A DNA stretch of 64,000 nucleotides from Mariniflexile litorale (GTDB taxonomy: Bacteria > Bacteroidota > Bacteroidia > Flavobacteriales > Flavobacteriaceae): assembly GCF_031128465.2 (NCBI RefSeq), contig NZ_CP155618.1, positions 505,501 through 569,500 on the forward strand, given 5' to 3'. Below, one piece after another: positions 24,478-33,696 of this stretch. Numbering within the stretch: position 1 is the stretch's first letter; the number at the start of each line of letters is the position of its first letter. The notes below the pieces were generated by a model, which saw nothing but the letters and a program-made list of their open reading frames with translations, had not been told where the DNA came from and ran no database searches. Both the position numbers and the translations under genes were made by a program.

Positions 24478-26307
24478 ATGAATCAGTTTTTAAATATCTT
24501 AAAGTATGCTAAACCTTATAAAAAGCATGCTTTAGGGCACATTATATCAAACATATTTTATGCATTATTTGGAGCATTATCATTTGTGGCATTAATACCC
24601 ATGCTCGATATTTTATTTGAAGAAAAAGACAATAAAAAAGCCATTATAAAACCCGTCTACAATGGTATCTCTAGCTTAAAAGATTTTTATAAAGATTATT
24701 TATCTTATCACGTTAATTTATACGCTGAAAATGACCCGCAAAAAGCATTGCTTTTAGTTGTTAGCTTAATAATGGTGTTGTTTCTTTTAAAAAATATATT
24801 TGGATATTTAGCTAACTACTTCATGGTTTTCCTAAGAAACGGTGTCGTTCGCGATCTAAGAAATAGAGTTTATAAAAAAACAGTCGAACTTCCGCTTTCC
24901 TACTTTTCGGAACAAAGAAAAGGAGATATTATGTCGCGTATTACTAATGATATATCCACATTGCAATATTCTATGCTCCCCGTTTTAGAACTTATTGCAA
25001 GAGAGCCTTTAACTATTCTTTTTACCATTATAATGATGGTTATAATTAGTTTAAAACTAACCATATTCGTTTTTATATTCATCCCTTTATCTGGTATTAT
25101 AATTTCTAGAATTGGAAAAAGTTTAAAACGAAAATCAGACCGTGTTCAAAAAGAGCAAGGTGTTATTTTATCTATCTTAGAAGAAACGTTAACAGGTTTA
25201 CGTATTATAAAAGGTTTTAATGCCGAAGATAAATTTGATACTAAATTTCAAGAATCGTCTTCTCGTTCTTATAACTTTTCAAATAAATTATATAACCGTC
25301 AAAATTTAGCTTCACCAACCAGTGAGTTTTTAGGTATTTTAGTAATATCTATTTTATTATGGTATGGTGGACAATTAGTACTTGTAGATGGTTCTCTAGA
25401 TGGTAGTTCTTTTATTGCTTACATGGGATTGGCGTATAATATTATGGTACCTGCCAAAGCTATCTCAAGAGGTCTTTACAATATAAAACAAGGAGATGCC
25501 GCTGCAGAACGCATTCAGGAAATTATAGATACACCCAACCCTTTAAAAGATAAAGAAGGAGCGATTACCAAAACTGGATTCGACTCAGAGATTGTATTTA
25601 ATAACATTTCTTTTAAATACGAAAAAGAATATGTTTTAAAAGATTTCTCATTAACCATTCCCAAAGGAAAAACCGTGGCATTGGTTGGACAATCAGGAAG
25701 CGGAAAATCTACCATAGCTAATTTAATTACGCGGTTTTATGATATTAATAAAGGAAGTATTTTAATTGATGGTATTGATATACGTGAATTTTCTACCAAA
25801 TCACTAAGACAACAATTAGGCATTGTAACTCAAGACGCTATTTTATTTAACGATAGTATTAAAAACAATTTAAAGCTTGGTAAAGACAATGCAACCGATG
25901 CCGAAGTTATTGAAGCCTTGAAAATAGCTAATGCTTGGGAATTTGTTAAAGAATTACCTAATGGTATCGAAACTAATATTGGAGATGCAGGAAATAAATT
26001 ATCGGGCGGACAAAAACAACGTTTAAGTATTGCACGTGCCGTTTTAAAAAGCCCTCCTATTATGGTTTTAGATGAAGCCACCTCGGCACTCGATACCGAA
26101 AGCGAACGTTTGGTACAGGTAGCACTAGAAAATATGATGAAAAACAGAACATCTATAGTGATTGCTCACAGATTATCTACTATACAAAATGCCGATGAAA
26201 TTGTGGTTTTAAGCAAGGGAGAAATTGTAGAAAAAGGCAAACATGCTGAACTTATTTCAAAAAAAGGTGTTTACCAAAAGCTTGTTGAAATGCAAAGTTT
26301 CGAATAA
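24478..26307 (+). CDS. ABC exporter, fused permease-ATPase (MsbA-like)
   Basis: A 609-residue half-transporter: N-terminal six-helix membrane domain (about residues 15-320) and C-terminal nucleotide-binding domain (about 365-609). Walker A GQSGSGKST, signature LSGGQKQR, Walker B IMVLDEATSALD and switch His in IAHRLS are all intact, so it should be active as a homodimer. Family members flip lipid A precursors or export drugs and peptides; proximity to a glycosyltransferase hints at envelope lipid or glycan export, which is inference. Followed by a strong terminator. Confidence 0.9.
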   Translation: MNQFLNILKYAKPYKKHALGHIISNIFYALFGALSFVALIPMLDILFEEKDNKKAIIKPVYNGISSLKDFYKDYLSYHVNLYAENDPQKALLLVVSLIMVLFLLKNIFGYLANYFMVFLRNGVVRDLRNRVYKKTVELPLSYFSEQRKGDIMSRITNDISTLQYSMLPVLELIAREPLTILFTIIMMVIISLKLTIFVFIFIPLSGIIISRIGKSLKRKSDRVQKEQGVILSILEETLTGLRIIKGFNAEDKFDTKFQESSSRSYNFSNKLYNRQNLASPTSEFLGILVISILLWYGGQLVLVDGSLDGSSFIAYMGLAYNIMVPAKAISRGLYNIKQGDAAAERIQEIIDTPNPLKDKEGAITKTGFDSEIVFNNISFKYEKEYVLKDFSLTIPKGKTVALVGQSGSGKSTIANLITRFYDINKGSILIDGIDIREFSTKSLRQQLGIVTQDAILFNDSIKNNLKLGKDNATDAEVIEALKIANAWEFVKELPNGIETNIGDAGNKLSGGQKQRLSIARAVLKSPPIMVLDEATSALDTESERLVQVALENMMKNRTSIVIAHRLSTIQNADEIVVLSKGEIVEKGKHAELISKKGVYQKLVEMQSFE

Positions 26308-26328
26308 AAACTGACATTCATAAATTTA

Positions 26329-26360
26329 AAAAGGATAGAAATTTGGGCTTCTATCCTTTT
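26329..26360 (+). terminator. Intrinsic terminator
   Basis: AAAAGGATAGAA-ATTTGGGC-TTCTATCCTTTT followed by more T residues: a strong hairpin after the exporter gene. Confidence 0.88.
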
Positions 26361-26606
26361 TTTTGTTCTGTTAGACTTGGGGACGACTAACAACATAAAT
26401 AGGTTTCTGAAGCAAACTTAAAACAAAAAACCATAACATACAAGAAAAAATGTATTTAAACGTATTAATTTACACTTAATCGATAAATCTGTTTTCAAAA
26501 CATTGATTTTTAAAGTCTTAACGCATTTCTATGAAATTAAGAAAAATCAAGGTTAAACTTTTAGTATATTTAATAGTCTAAAGAGCATAACTAGTAAAAT
26601 ATATTT

Positions 26607-27149
26607 GTGATTGACGAAGCACAATTAATAGAACAATTAAAATCTAAAACCCACAAAGAACAGGCTTTTAAAGTACTTATAACACTTTACAAAGAACGTT
26701 TATATTGGCACATACGGCACATTGTAAAGTCTCACGATGATACAGATGACGTACTTCAAAACACATATATTAAAATATATAAAAATATTCATAACTTTAA
26801 AGGAGACAGCAAACTGTTTTCTTGGGTATACCGAATAGCCACCAATGAATCTATTACATTTATTAATCAAAATGCAAAAAAATTACAAATAACTAGTGAA
26901 GAAGCGCAGTTAGCGGCAATAAACAATTTAACTTCCGATGTTTATTTTGAAGGCGATGCTATTCAACTTAAATTACAACAAGCTATTGCAACATTGCCCG
27001 AAAAACAAAAATTGGTATTTAATATGAAATATTTTCAGGAATTAAAATATTCAGAAATATCAGATATTTTGGAAACAAGTGAAGGAGCTTTAAAAGCTTC
27101 TTATCACATTGCCGTGAAAAAAATTGAAACTTATCTAACCCAAGATTAA
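26607..27149 (+). CDS. RNA polymerase ECF sigma factor
   Basis: A 180-residue ECF sigma factor. Region 2 spans about residues 15-83 (LYWHIRHIVKSHDDTDDVLQ; FSWVYRIATNESITFI), region 4 about 123-176 (LPEKQKLVFNMKYFQELKY, with SEGALKASYHIAVKKIE as recognition helix). The start is GTG at 26607; no better start is in frame before region 2. The next two genes are a probable membrane anti-sigma factor and a CpxP/Spy-like periplasmic protein, so the trio looks like an envelope-stress module. A TATATTTG string ends on the start codon, probably by chance. Confidence 0.9.
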   Translation: MIDEAQLIEQLKSKTHKEQAFKVLITLYKERLYWHIRHIVKSHDDTDDVLQNTYIKIYKNIHNFKGDSKLFSWVYRIATNESITFINQNAKKLQITSEEAQLAAINNLTSDVYFEGDAIQLKLQQAIATLPEKQKLVFNMKYFQELKYSEISDILETSEGALKASYHIAVKKIETYLTQD

Positions 27150-27182
27150 ACCATTATTAAAATATGGAGTCTTATTAACATA

Positions 27183-27686
27183 ATGAAAACAAACAAATTA
27201 CATAATATAAAAACTACTGGATTTAAAATTCCTAAAGATTATTTTGCATCGCTTGAAGACACTATTCTAAACGAGGCCAAACTTCAGGAAATAATAACTG
27301 AGCCTGGTTATAAAGTGCCTAACAATTACTTTGATTCATTAGAGGAAAAAATAATTAATGCTACCCAATCACAAAAACAGGACATTAAGGTTATTAAACT
27401 AATAACATGGCGTAAAGCTTCGTATGTTGCGGCTGTAGCTGCTAGTTTAATTTTAACGATTAATATTTTCTTCAATAACAATAAAAATATTACCATTGAA
27501 AGTATAGAAACTACAAGTATTGAAAACTATATTATAGATGAAGATATAGAAACCAGTGAATTTGCATCTCTTTTTACTAATGAAGATTTAATAGACGTTC
27601 GTTTAATTCATGATGGCTATACTTCTGAAACTTTAGAAAATTATGTGTTTGACAATTTAGAAATTGAAGATATTATTACAAAATAA
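27183..27686 (+). CDS. Probable anti-sigma factor, single-pass membrane protein
   Basis: A 167-residue protein with one membrane segment (about residues 77-93, ASYVAAVAASLILTINIFF). The cytoplasmic part has two copies of a short motif: TGFKIPKDYFASLEDTIL and PGYKVPNNYFDSLEEKII. The periplasmic part is acidic. Position directly after an ECF sigma gene and this topology suggest an anti-sigma factor; no zinc-binding HxxxCxxC motif is present, so it is not of the ZAS type. The assignment is from context. It ends 7 bases before the next gene. Confidence 0.65.
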   Translation: MKTNKLHNIKTTGFKIPKDYFASLEDTILNEAKLQEIITEPGYKVPNNYFDSLEEKIINATQSQKQDIKVIKLITWRKASYVAAVAASLILTINIFFNNNKNITIESIETTSIENYIIDEDIETSEFASLFTNEDLIDVRLIHDGYTSETLENYVFDNLEIEDIITK

Positions 27687-27693
27687 AGCAAAA

Positions 27694-28119
27694 ATGAAAA
27701 CACTTACAAGCATACTATTTATATTAAGTTTTTCGCTAATAACCATTGCGCAATCTAATAGAGACAAGATTAAAACTTTAAAAATTGCGTACATAACCGA
27801 AAAATTAGATTTGAGCGAAAAAGAGGCTCAAAAATTCTGGCCTATTTATAACACTTATGAAGAAGAAAATACTAGACTGAGAAAAGAAGCTTATGAAGCT
27901 AGAAAAAGAATAAATTTTGAAACTATTACCGAAGAAGAAGCTAAAGAAGTTTTAAAAGAAAATCGCTTAAAAGACAACAAAAGACAGGCTATTGAAAATG
28001 AATTTTTCAATAACTTATCTAAAGTAATCTCAGCAAAAAAAATCATTCTTTTACATAAAACTGAAGATGACTTTAAAAGAAAAATATTTGACGAATATAA
28101 AAAAAGAGGCCGTTCTTGA
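27694..28119 (+). CDS. CpxP/Spy-like periplasmic protein
   Basis: A 141-residue exported, helical, highly charged protein. The ATG at 27694 gives a signal peptide (residues 1-19, TIAQ); the frame is open further upstream but without a better start. The helix KLDLSEKEAQKFWPIYNTYE is a variant of the LTxxQ-type repeat of CpxP/Spy sensors, common in Bacteroidetes after ECF sigma factors. It probably acts as a periplasmic chaperone or sensor feeding back on the sigma/anti-sigma pair; this is inference. Confidence 0.7.
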   Translation: MKTLTSILFILSFSLITIAQSNRDKIKTLKIAYITEKLDLSEKEAQKFWPIYNTYEEENTRLRKEAYEARKRINFETITEEEAKEVLKENRLKDNKRQAIENEFFNNLSKVISAKKIILLHKTEDDFKRKIFDEYKKRGRS

Positions 28120-28253
28120 TAAAAAAACTTATTAGAAACTCATATTGATTTTATATACCCTCTTTTGAATACTCTTGATAATTAGCAGAAGAAAAAACTA
28201 TTTTCCAAGTGTATTACATCAACTTATATAGCTCAAATATCCAAAGGAACAAA

Positions 28254-30875
28254 TTAATCAGCGTCCATTTCCATAATTAAATTAGCTATTAAAGCGGTCC
28301 ATCCTGTTTGGTGTGATGCGCCCAAACCTTTACCGTTATCACCATCGAAAAACTCATAAAACAGGTGTAAGTTTTTAAAATGTTCATCATTCGAGAACTG
28401 CTTATTAGCACTATCAGCATGGTATTGAAACTTCCCATCTCCATTTGCTTCAAACAGTTTTACCAAACGTTTTGTAAGCTCATTCGCAATTTGTTTCAGA
28501 TTGAGTTTATTACCTGAACCTGTAGGGAATTCGTATTGATATGTTGGCCCATAGAAAGTGTAATATTTACGCAACGACTGAATAATCATGTAATTTAAAG
28601 GCATCCAAATAGGTCCGCGCCAATTGGAATTACCACCAAACATATTAGAGCGACTCTCTCCAGGTTCATATTGAATTTGATGATGCCCATGATGCTCGAA
28701 CACAAATGGATGTGCTTCGTGATACTTAGATAGTGAGCGAATACCATAATCTGATAAAAATTCATCTTCATCTAATAAACGCTTTAGTAAGTGCTCTAAT
28801 CTAAAACCACGCATGAGGGCAAATAGATAATTACCTTCAGCATTGGCATCATCTAAATTTGTAATCAATGAAGCTAAATCTGGACGGGTTCTAATAATTT
28901 CGTTAGCTCTAACCCTAAAATCCTTTAATTCTTCAAATAAATCTTTATGCATAATTTCTACAGCAAACATAGGTATCACCCCTACCAATGAACGCACTTT
29001 TAAACGACTTGTACTACCATTATCCATTTCTACCACATCGTAATAAAAATTATCTTCATCATCCCAAAGCGAAATATCTTTCTTGCCTATGTGATGCATG
29101 GCCCAAGCAATATTAAGAAAATGCCTAAAAAACTTTGCCGCAGATTCTTCGTAAATTTTATTAGTTTTTGAGAGTTCTAACGACATGCGTAGCATATTAA
29201 GCGTAAACATAGCCATCCAACTAGTAGCGTCGGCTTGTTGCATTCTAGTAATACCAGGAGGCATGTGGTTACGGTCGAATACCCCAATATTATCTAAACC
29301 TAAAAAGCCTCCTTCAAATAAATCAGTCCCATTTTTATCTTTTTGGTTTACCCACCAGGTGAAATTGATGAGTAGTTTTTGGAAGGCTTTTTCTAAAAAT
29401 TCAGTATCTCCCTTCCCTGTATAATTTTTATCTTTTTCATATACATTCCAAACAGCATACGAATGTACAGGTGGGTTTACATCACTAAAATTCCATTCGT
29501 AAGCTGGAATTTGTCCATTGGGATGCATGTAATTTTCTTTGAGCACCAATAACAATTGCTCTTTGGCGAAAAAAGGATCTATTTCTACAAAAGATGCCAT
29601 ATGGAAAGCTAAATCCCAAGCAGCATACCATGGATACTCCCATTTATCAGGCATGGAAATAACATGCCTATTCGTAAGGTGTTGCCAACTGTAATTTCGC
29701 ATGTTGGCTCTTTCGGGTTTCCCTTCACCTGGACCACCAAATAACCATTTAAAAACATCATTATAATAAAATTGTTTGGTCCATAATAAACCAGAAAAAG
29801 CACTTCTGGCAATGGCTTGATGTGTTTCTGGAATGTTGGTTTTAATCGTTTCGGTGTAAAAGTCTTCACATTCGCTAATACGATCGTGAAAAATGGCATC
29901 GAAATCTCCCCAAGGCTCTTTTACTTTCTTTTTACTTAAGCGTACTTTTATGGTTTTCTCTTCGCCTGCTTCTAATTTTAGTTGATGCCAAATAGCAAAT
30001 TTAGAGCCTGCTTTTTCCGGATTTACAGTTGATTTTCCATCGACCACATGGTCATTAATACCATCTTTTACATATTTAACATCATTTTCAAAGTTATAAA
30101 TACGCATGTTATTGGTTTCATTATCACAAAATAACTGTTCACCATTTTCGTGATATAAATAATATCTTCCGTTTCTAATACTTCGAGATTGTACGCTATT
30201 ATCTGAAACAGATTTCATACTAGGTCGTTCATAACGTTTGTTGTGTTTCCAAAAGTTACGAAACCATAAATGTGGGAGCACATGAATATCAGCTGCTTTA
30301 GTGCCTCTATTCACCACAGTAACTTTCATAAGAATATCATCTACGTTGGCTTTAGCATATTCTATATAACAGTCAAAATAAGCATTATCTTTAAAAGCAT
30401 CAGTATCTAACAACTCGTATTCAAGTTCCAGACGCCCACGTTGATTACCATTTACCAAATCGCCATACGGAAATTCACAATGTGGGTATTTATATAGATA
30501 CTTTGAGTAGGAGTGTGTAGGTGAGGATACTTGGTGAAAATAAAGCTCCTTCACATCTTCCCCGTGATTACCTTGGTTGTTGGTAAGTCCGAATAAGCGT
30601 TCCTTTAAAATGGGGTCTTTACCATTCCAAAAAGCAGGTGCTAAACACAAAATTTCTCGTGAATCGCAAAAACCACCGATGCCCTCTTCTCCCCAACGGT
30701 AAGCATTACTACGTGCTTTTTCATGGTCTATAAATTCCCATGCTTCTCCATGATTACTATAGTCTTCTCTAACAGTTCCCCATTGTCTCTCCGCTAAGTA
30801 AGGCCCCCATTTTTTCCAGTTTTTATAGTTATTAGGGACTTTTAATCTTTCTGCTTCAGAACCTTTTTGAATCAT
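28254..30875 (-). CDS. Glucosidase-like enzyme, GH63/MGH1 type
   Basis: An 873-residue cytoplasmic protein (no signal peptide) of the (alpha/alpha)6-barrel glucosidase group related to GH63. It opens with an N-terminal beta domain (about residues 1-330) including WGTVREDYSNHGEAWEF, followed by the barrel domain with WEYPWYAAWDLAFHMA, GWT...-type and SNWRGPIWMPLNYMI motifs. GH63 enzymes remove terminal alpha-glucose from mannosyl- or glucosyl-glycerate-like or oligosaccharide substrates; the substrate here cannot be read. Probably single-gene; the 134 bases before 28254 and 256 bases after 30875 show no other gene. Confidence 0.8.
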   Translation of the reverse strand: MIQKGSEAERLKVPNNYKNWKKWGPYLAERQWGTVREDYSNHGEAWEFIDHEKARSNAYRWGEEGIGGFCDSREILCLAPAFWNGKDPILKERLFGLTNNQGNHGEDVKELYFHQVSSPTHSYSKYLYKYPHCEFPYGDLVNGNQRGRLELEYELLDTDAFKDNAYFDCYIEYAKANVDDILMKVTVVNRGTKAADIHVLPHLWFRNFWKHNKRYERPSMKSVSDNSVQSRSIRNGRYYLYHENGEQLFCDNETNNMRIYNFENDVKYVKDGINDHVVDGKSTVNPEKAGSKFAIWHQLKLEAGEEKTIKVRLSKKKVKEPWGDFDAIFHDRISECEDFYTETIKTNIPETHQAIARSAFSGLLWTKQFYYNDVFKWLFGGPGEGKPERANMRNYSWQHLTNRHVISMPDKWEYPWYAAWDLAFHMASFVEIDPFFAKEQLLLVLKENYMHPNGQIPAYEWNFSDVNPPVHSYAVWNVYEKDKNYTGKGDTEFLEKAFQKLLINFTWWVNQKDKNGTDLFEGGFLGLDNIGVFDRNHMPPGITRMQQADATSWMAMFTLNMLRMSLELSKTNKIYEESAAKFFRHFLNIAWAMHHIGKKDISLWDDEDNFYYDVVEMDNGSTSRLKVRSLVGVIPMFAVEIMHKDLFEELKDFRVRANEIIRTRPDLASLITNLDDANAEGNYLFALMRGFRLEHLLKRLLDEDEFLSDYGIRSLSKYHEAHPFVFEHHGHHQIQYEPGESRSNMFGGNSNWRGPIWMPLNYMIIQSLRKYYTFYGPTYQYEFPTGSGNKLNLKQIANELTKRLVKLFEANGDGKFQYHADSANKQFSNDEHFKNLHLFYEFFDGDNGKGLGASHQTGWTALIANLIMEMDAD

Positions 30876-31131
30876 ATATTTGGTATATAAGTTTTGTGTG
30901 TAATAAAAGTGTAAAGCCTAATACAAATTTCAAATAGCAACTAGATGACAGATTTGAAATCTTTGATTTCCAATAGGCTATCAAATAAAAATAAGACTTT
31001 TTATTTGAAGTTAAAACCACTGTTAAAAGTATTGCCTAATTGCTGTTTTTATTAGGACTTATTTAATATCTTGTAAAAAAACAGCCAATAAATTAACAAA
31101 CTCATTGGGCGTTATTAAAGCAATTCGTAAA
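30876..31131. other. Intergenic region without recognised gene
   Basis: AT-rich sequence between two minus-strand glycosidase genes. I see no convincing hairpin with a T run, small gene or promoter match. Confidence 0.5.
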
Positions 31132-32130
31132 CTAATCACCTTCTTTTTGCATAAAATCGGGAAAACCACTAGCTGTCCATTTCACGACTCTTGCTCGTGT
31201 AGCACGATTAGGATCGGATAATTCATGCCCTTTAATACCTTTATAATCTCGGGCGTGATATATCATGATTATATTTTTACCATCTTCTGAGATTGTAAAC
31301 GAATTATGTCCTGGACCATAACGCTTCAAATCTTCATTAGTATAAAACACAGGTGCTGGCGATTTATGCCAATTATTAATATCGAGTAAGTTGGCATTTT
31401 CATCTATCCACAACAAACCTAAGCAATAATTTTCATTTGTGGCACTTGCCGAATATGTCACAAATATTTTACCATTCTGTTTAATTACTGCGGGCCCTTC
31501 ATTGACATTATATTTCATGCGTTCCCAACTAAACTCGGGTTCGGTTATCACCACTTCTACTCCTGTTAATGTTGTAGGGTCTTTCATTTCAGATAGAACT
31601 AAAGCGGTACCATGCTCCCCGCCTCTAACATTTTGTGCCCATATAAGGTAACGTTTTTCGTCATGCTCAAAAGTTGTCGCATCTAATGAAAAAGATTCTT
31701 TTTGCGTTTTTATCTGTCCTTCTTCTACCCACTCACCTTCCATAGGGTCTGCTGAAGAATTAGACAGTACCCACATTCTAATATTCCAAATATTTTCGGC
31801 TTCACCAGCTGCAAAATAAATATACCATTTTCCATCTATTTTATGTAGTTCTGGTGCCCAAATATGATGCCCCATCATCCCTTTGTCATGTTTTAACCAA
31901 ATGATCTTTTCCTCTGCCTCCCTTAAACCATTAATTGATTTTGATTTTCGTAACACAATTTTATCATATTCTGGCACTGTAGCAATGAGGTAATATATGC
32001 TATCATCAGCTTTATAAACCCATGGGTCGGCACGCTTTTCTGCTATTGGATTATTAAACGCTACGGTTTGAGACAGTAATGAGTACGGTAATGCGATAGT
32101 TAATATGAATAATATTTTAAAAAAATGCAT
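31132..32130 (-). CDS. Secreted glycoside hydrolase, GH43-like
   Basis: A 332-residue exported five-bladed beta-propeller glycosidase of the GH43 type. Signal peptide residues 1-20 (SLLSQ). Probable catalytic residues: Asp in KRADPWVYK (general base), Asp in SLDATTFE (pKa modulator) and Glu in NVNEGPAVIK (general acid), in the right order and spacing. Family enzymes cut alpha-L-arabinose, beta-xylose or galactose linkages. No sugar-binding module is attached. The gene is separate from the GH63-type gene by 256 bases. Confidence 0.85.
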   Translation of the reverse strand: MHFFKILFILTIALPYSLLSQTVAFNNPIAEKRADPWVYKADDSIYYLIATVPEYDKIVLRKSKSINGLREAEEKIIWLKHDKGMMGHHIWAPELHKIDGKWYIYFAAGEAENIWNIRMWVLSNSSADPMEGEWVEEGQIKTQKESFSLDATTFEHDEKRYLIWAQNVRGGEHGTALVLSEMKDPTTLTGVEVVITEPEFSWERMKYNVNEGPAVIKQNGKIFVTYSASATNENYCLGLLWIDENANLLDINNWHKSPAPVFYTNEDLKRYGPGHNSFTISEDGKNIIMIYHARDYKGIKGHELSDPNRATRARVVKWTASGFPDFMQKEGD

Positions 32131-32204
32131 CTGAGATAATTTGAAGAATGATTTACATTAGAAACTTAAAACCAAACTATTTAATTTTTAACATAAAAGA
32201 AATA

Positions 32205-33002
32205 CTACCATTCGCGGAGTTTATCCAATTCCTCTTGAGCCTTTAATTCTTTTTGAGAAATGACTTTTAAAAATGACGGATGTTGTTCTATAGCATACTC
32301 TATTTTTGTAACGATGTCATCCGTAGTTTCGTTATCATAATCAATTTCAAGTGGAGCTTTAATTTCAAACGATTGCAAGATGTTTTTCTTTTTAATACGC
32401 AAGCCCTTTTTATCGAACGAGCGTCTAAATCCATCAATAACAATAGGCACTACAATGGGTTTATAACGTTTAATTACATGTGCTGTTCCTTTTCTAATAG
32501 GTCTAAACGGTGTAGTTGTACCTTGCGGAAAGGTAATAACCCACCCATCATTTAAAGCTTTACCAATATTAGAGATATCGCTCATTTTTACTTGGCGGTT
32601 TACATCTTGCCCCTCAGATCTCCATGTTCTTTCGATGCTTATAGATCCCATATATGCCAATATTTTAGGCAACAAACCAGCTCTCATGGTCTCTTTGGCT
32701 GCTACATAATAGATATTTAGTTTGGGGTTCCATATATAGCCCACATTTTTAATAGAGTCTGTGCGTCCACTTAAACTTGCATTAAACACATGAAACATAG
32801 ACACCACATCGGCAAAATAAGTTTGGTGGTTCGAAATAAACAAAACGTTTTTGTCTGGTAAGTTTTTTATAATTTCAGAGCCTTCTATTTGCAACTCATT
32901 AAACCCTCGAAAGCGTCTGTGGGTTAAAACTCCAAAAATTCTGATAAGCCACTTTTTTAAAAAAAGTATATGCCCAAATGGATTTCGTTTAAATAATCCC
33001 AT
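32205..33002 (-). CDS. 1-acyl-glycerol-3-phosphate acyltransferase-like (PlsC family)
   Basis: A 265-residue acyltransferase of the PlsC family, expected to acylate lysophosphatidate or a similar lipid at the inner membrane. The catalytic motif is NHQTYFAD (residues 58-65; NHx4D). The second substrate motif reads FPQGTTTPF, where canonical PlsC has FPEGTRS: Glu is Gln and the Arg-Ser pair is changed. I recall this variant in other flavobacteria, which suggests a subfamily with a different acceptor. A -7 box TACATTTG lies at 33039-33032 on the minus strand. Confidence 0.83.
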   Translation of the reverse strand: MGLFKRNPFGHILFLKKWLIRIFGVLTHRRFRGFNELQIEGSEIIKNLPDKNVLFISNHQTYFADVVSMFHVFNASLSGRTDSIKNVGYIWNPKLNIYYVAAKETMRAGLLPKILAYMGSISIERTWRSEGQDVNRQVKMSDISNIGKALNDGWVITFPQGTTTPFRPIRKGTAHVIKRYKPIVVPIVIDGFRRSFDKKGLRIKKKNILQSFEIKAPLEIDYDNETTDDIVTKIEYAIEQHPSFLKVISQKELKAQEELDKLREW

Positions 33003-33031
33003 AAATCACACGTCAAATTAGTTAGATGGTA

Positions 33032-33039
33032 CAAATGTA
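33032..33039 (-). promoter_or_regulatory. Candidate -7 box for the PlsC-like gene
   Basis: Minus-strand TACATTTG (TAnnTTTG), 30 bases before the start at 33002. Confidence 0.35.
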
Positions 33040-33051
33040 ATAAATCTTAAA

Positions 33052-33693
33052 CTACATGAGTTGTTTTAACACGTCTTTAATCTCACTTAACATCATTGCT
33101 GTAGCTCCCCAAACCACATAATTATTAAGTTCAAATGCAGGGACCTCAACTTCAACACTATACGAGGTATTTACTTTTTCTGAAATGATATTGGCATCAT
33201 CTAAAAAATGATTTAAAGCGACTTCAATAACAGCTTCAACTTCTTCATCTTGCTTTATAAATTGTGGCGTTTGCTTCGAAATTCCTATAAACGGATGCAC
33301 ATAAAAATTGCTTGGAGGGATGTAAACTTCTGATAATGCTCTTAATACTTCCATGTCTTTGATGGGTACACCTACTTCTTCAAAGGTTTCCCTTATAGCC
33401 GCTGCTTCTAATGAAGTATCATATGCTTCTAATTTTCCACCAGGAAACCCAACTTGTGCTGAATGTACACCTTTATATGTTTTCCTAAGAATTAAAACCA
33501 AGTATGTTTCTTGGTTGACATCGGGATAAAACAATGCCAATACCCCTGCCCTTTTTGCCGTTTTTATAGCGTCTTCTTGTTGTTTTAACAGTTCTTGCCT
33601 AAATGGCGGCACCATTTTAAACTGAGATGCTTGGGCTGGTAACGGTATATTTTTTATTTTTGAGATTGCTATTAAAAAATCATCAAAATTCAT
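33052..33693 (-). CDS. NUDIX hydrolase, CoA pyrophosphatase type
   Basis: A 213-residue NUDIX hydrolase of the NudL/CoAse type, which splits CoA or its derivatives into 3',5'-ADP and acyl-phosphopantetheine. The NUDIX box is GGKLEAYDTSLEAAAIRETF followed by EEVG; the CoAse-specific upstream pattern is LVLILRKTYKGVHSAQVGFP. Full length, cytoplasmic. The start at 33693 lies 3 bases from the divergent cyclophilin gene, so both promoters must lie inside the other gene or share it. Confidence 0.85.
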   Translation of the reverse strand: MNFDDFLIAISKIKNIPLPAQASQFKMVPPFRQELLKQQEDAIKTAKRAGVLALFYPDVNQETYLVLILRKTYKGVHSAQVGFPGGKLEAYDTSLEAAAIRETFEEVGVPIKDMEVLRALSEVYIPPSNFYVHPFIGISKQTPQFIKQDEEVEAVIEVALNHFLDDANIISEKVNTSYSVEVEVPAFELNNYVVWGATAMMLSEIKDVLKQLM

Positions 33694-33696
33694 TCT

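Noticed and set aside
26600-26607. TATATTTG as the promoter of the ECF sigma gene
   Set aside because: It ends on the GTG start codon, so the transcript would begin inside the coding region; probably chance in AT-rich DNA.
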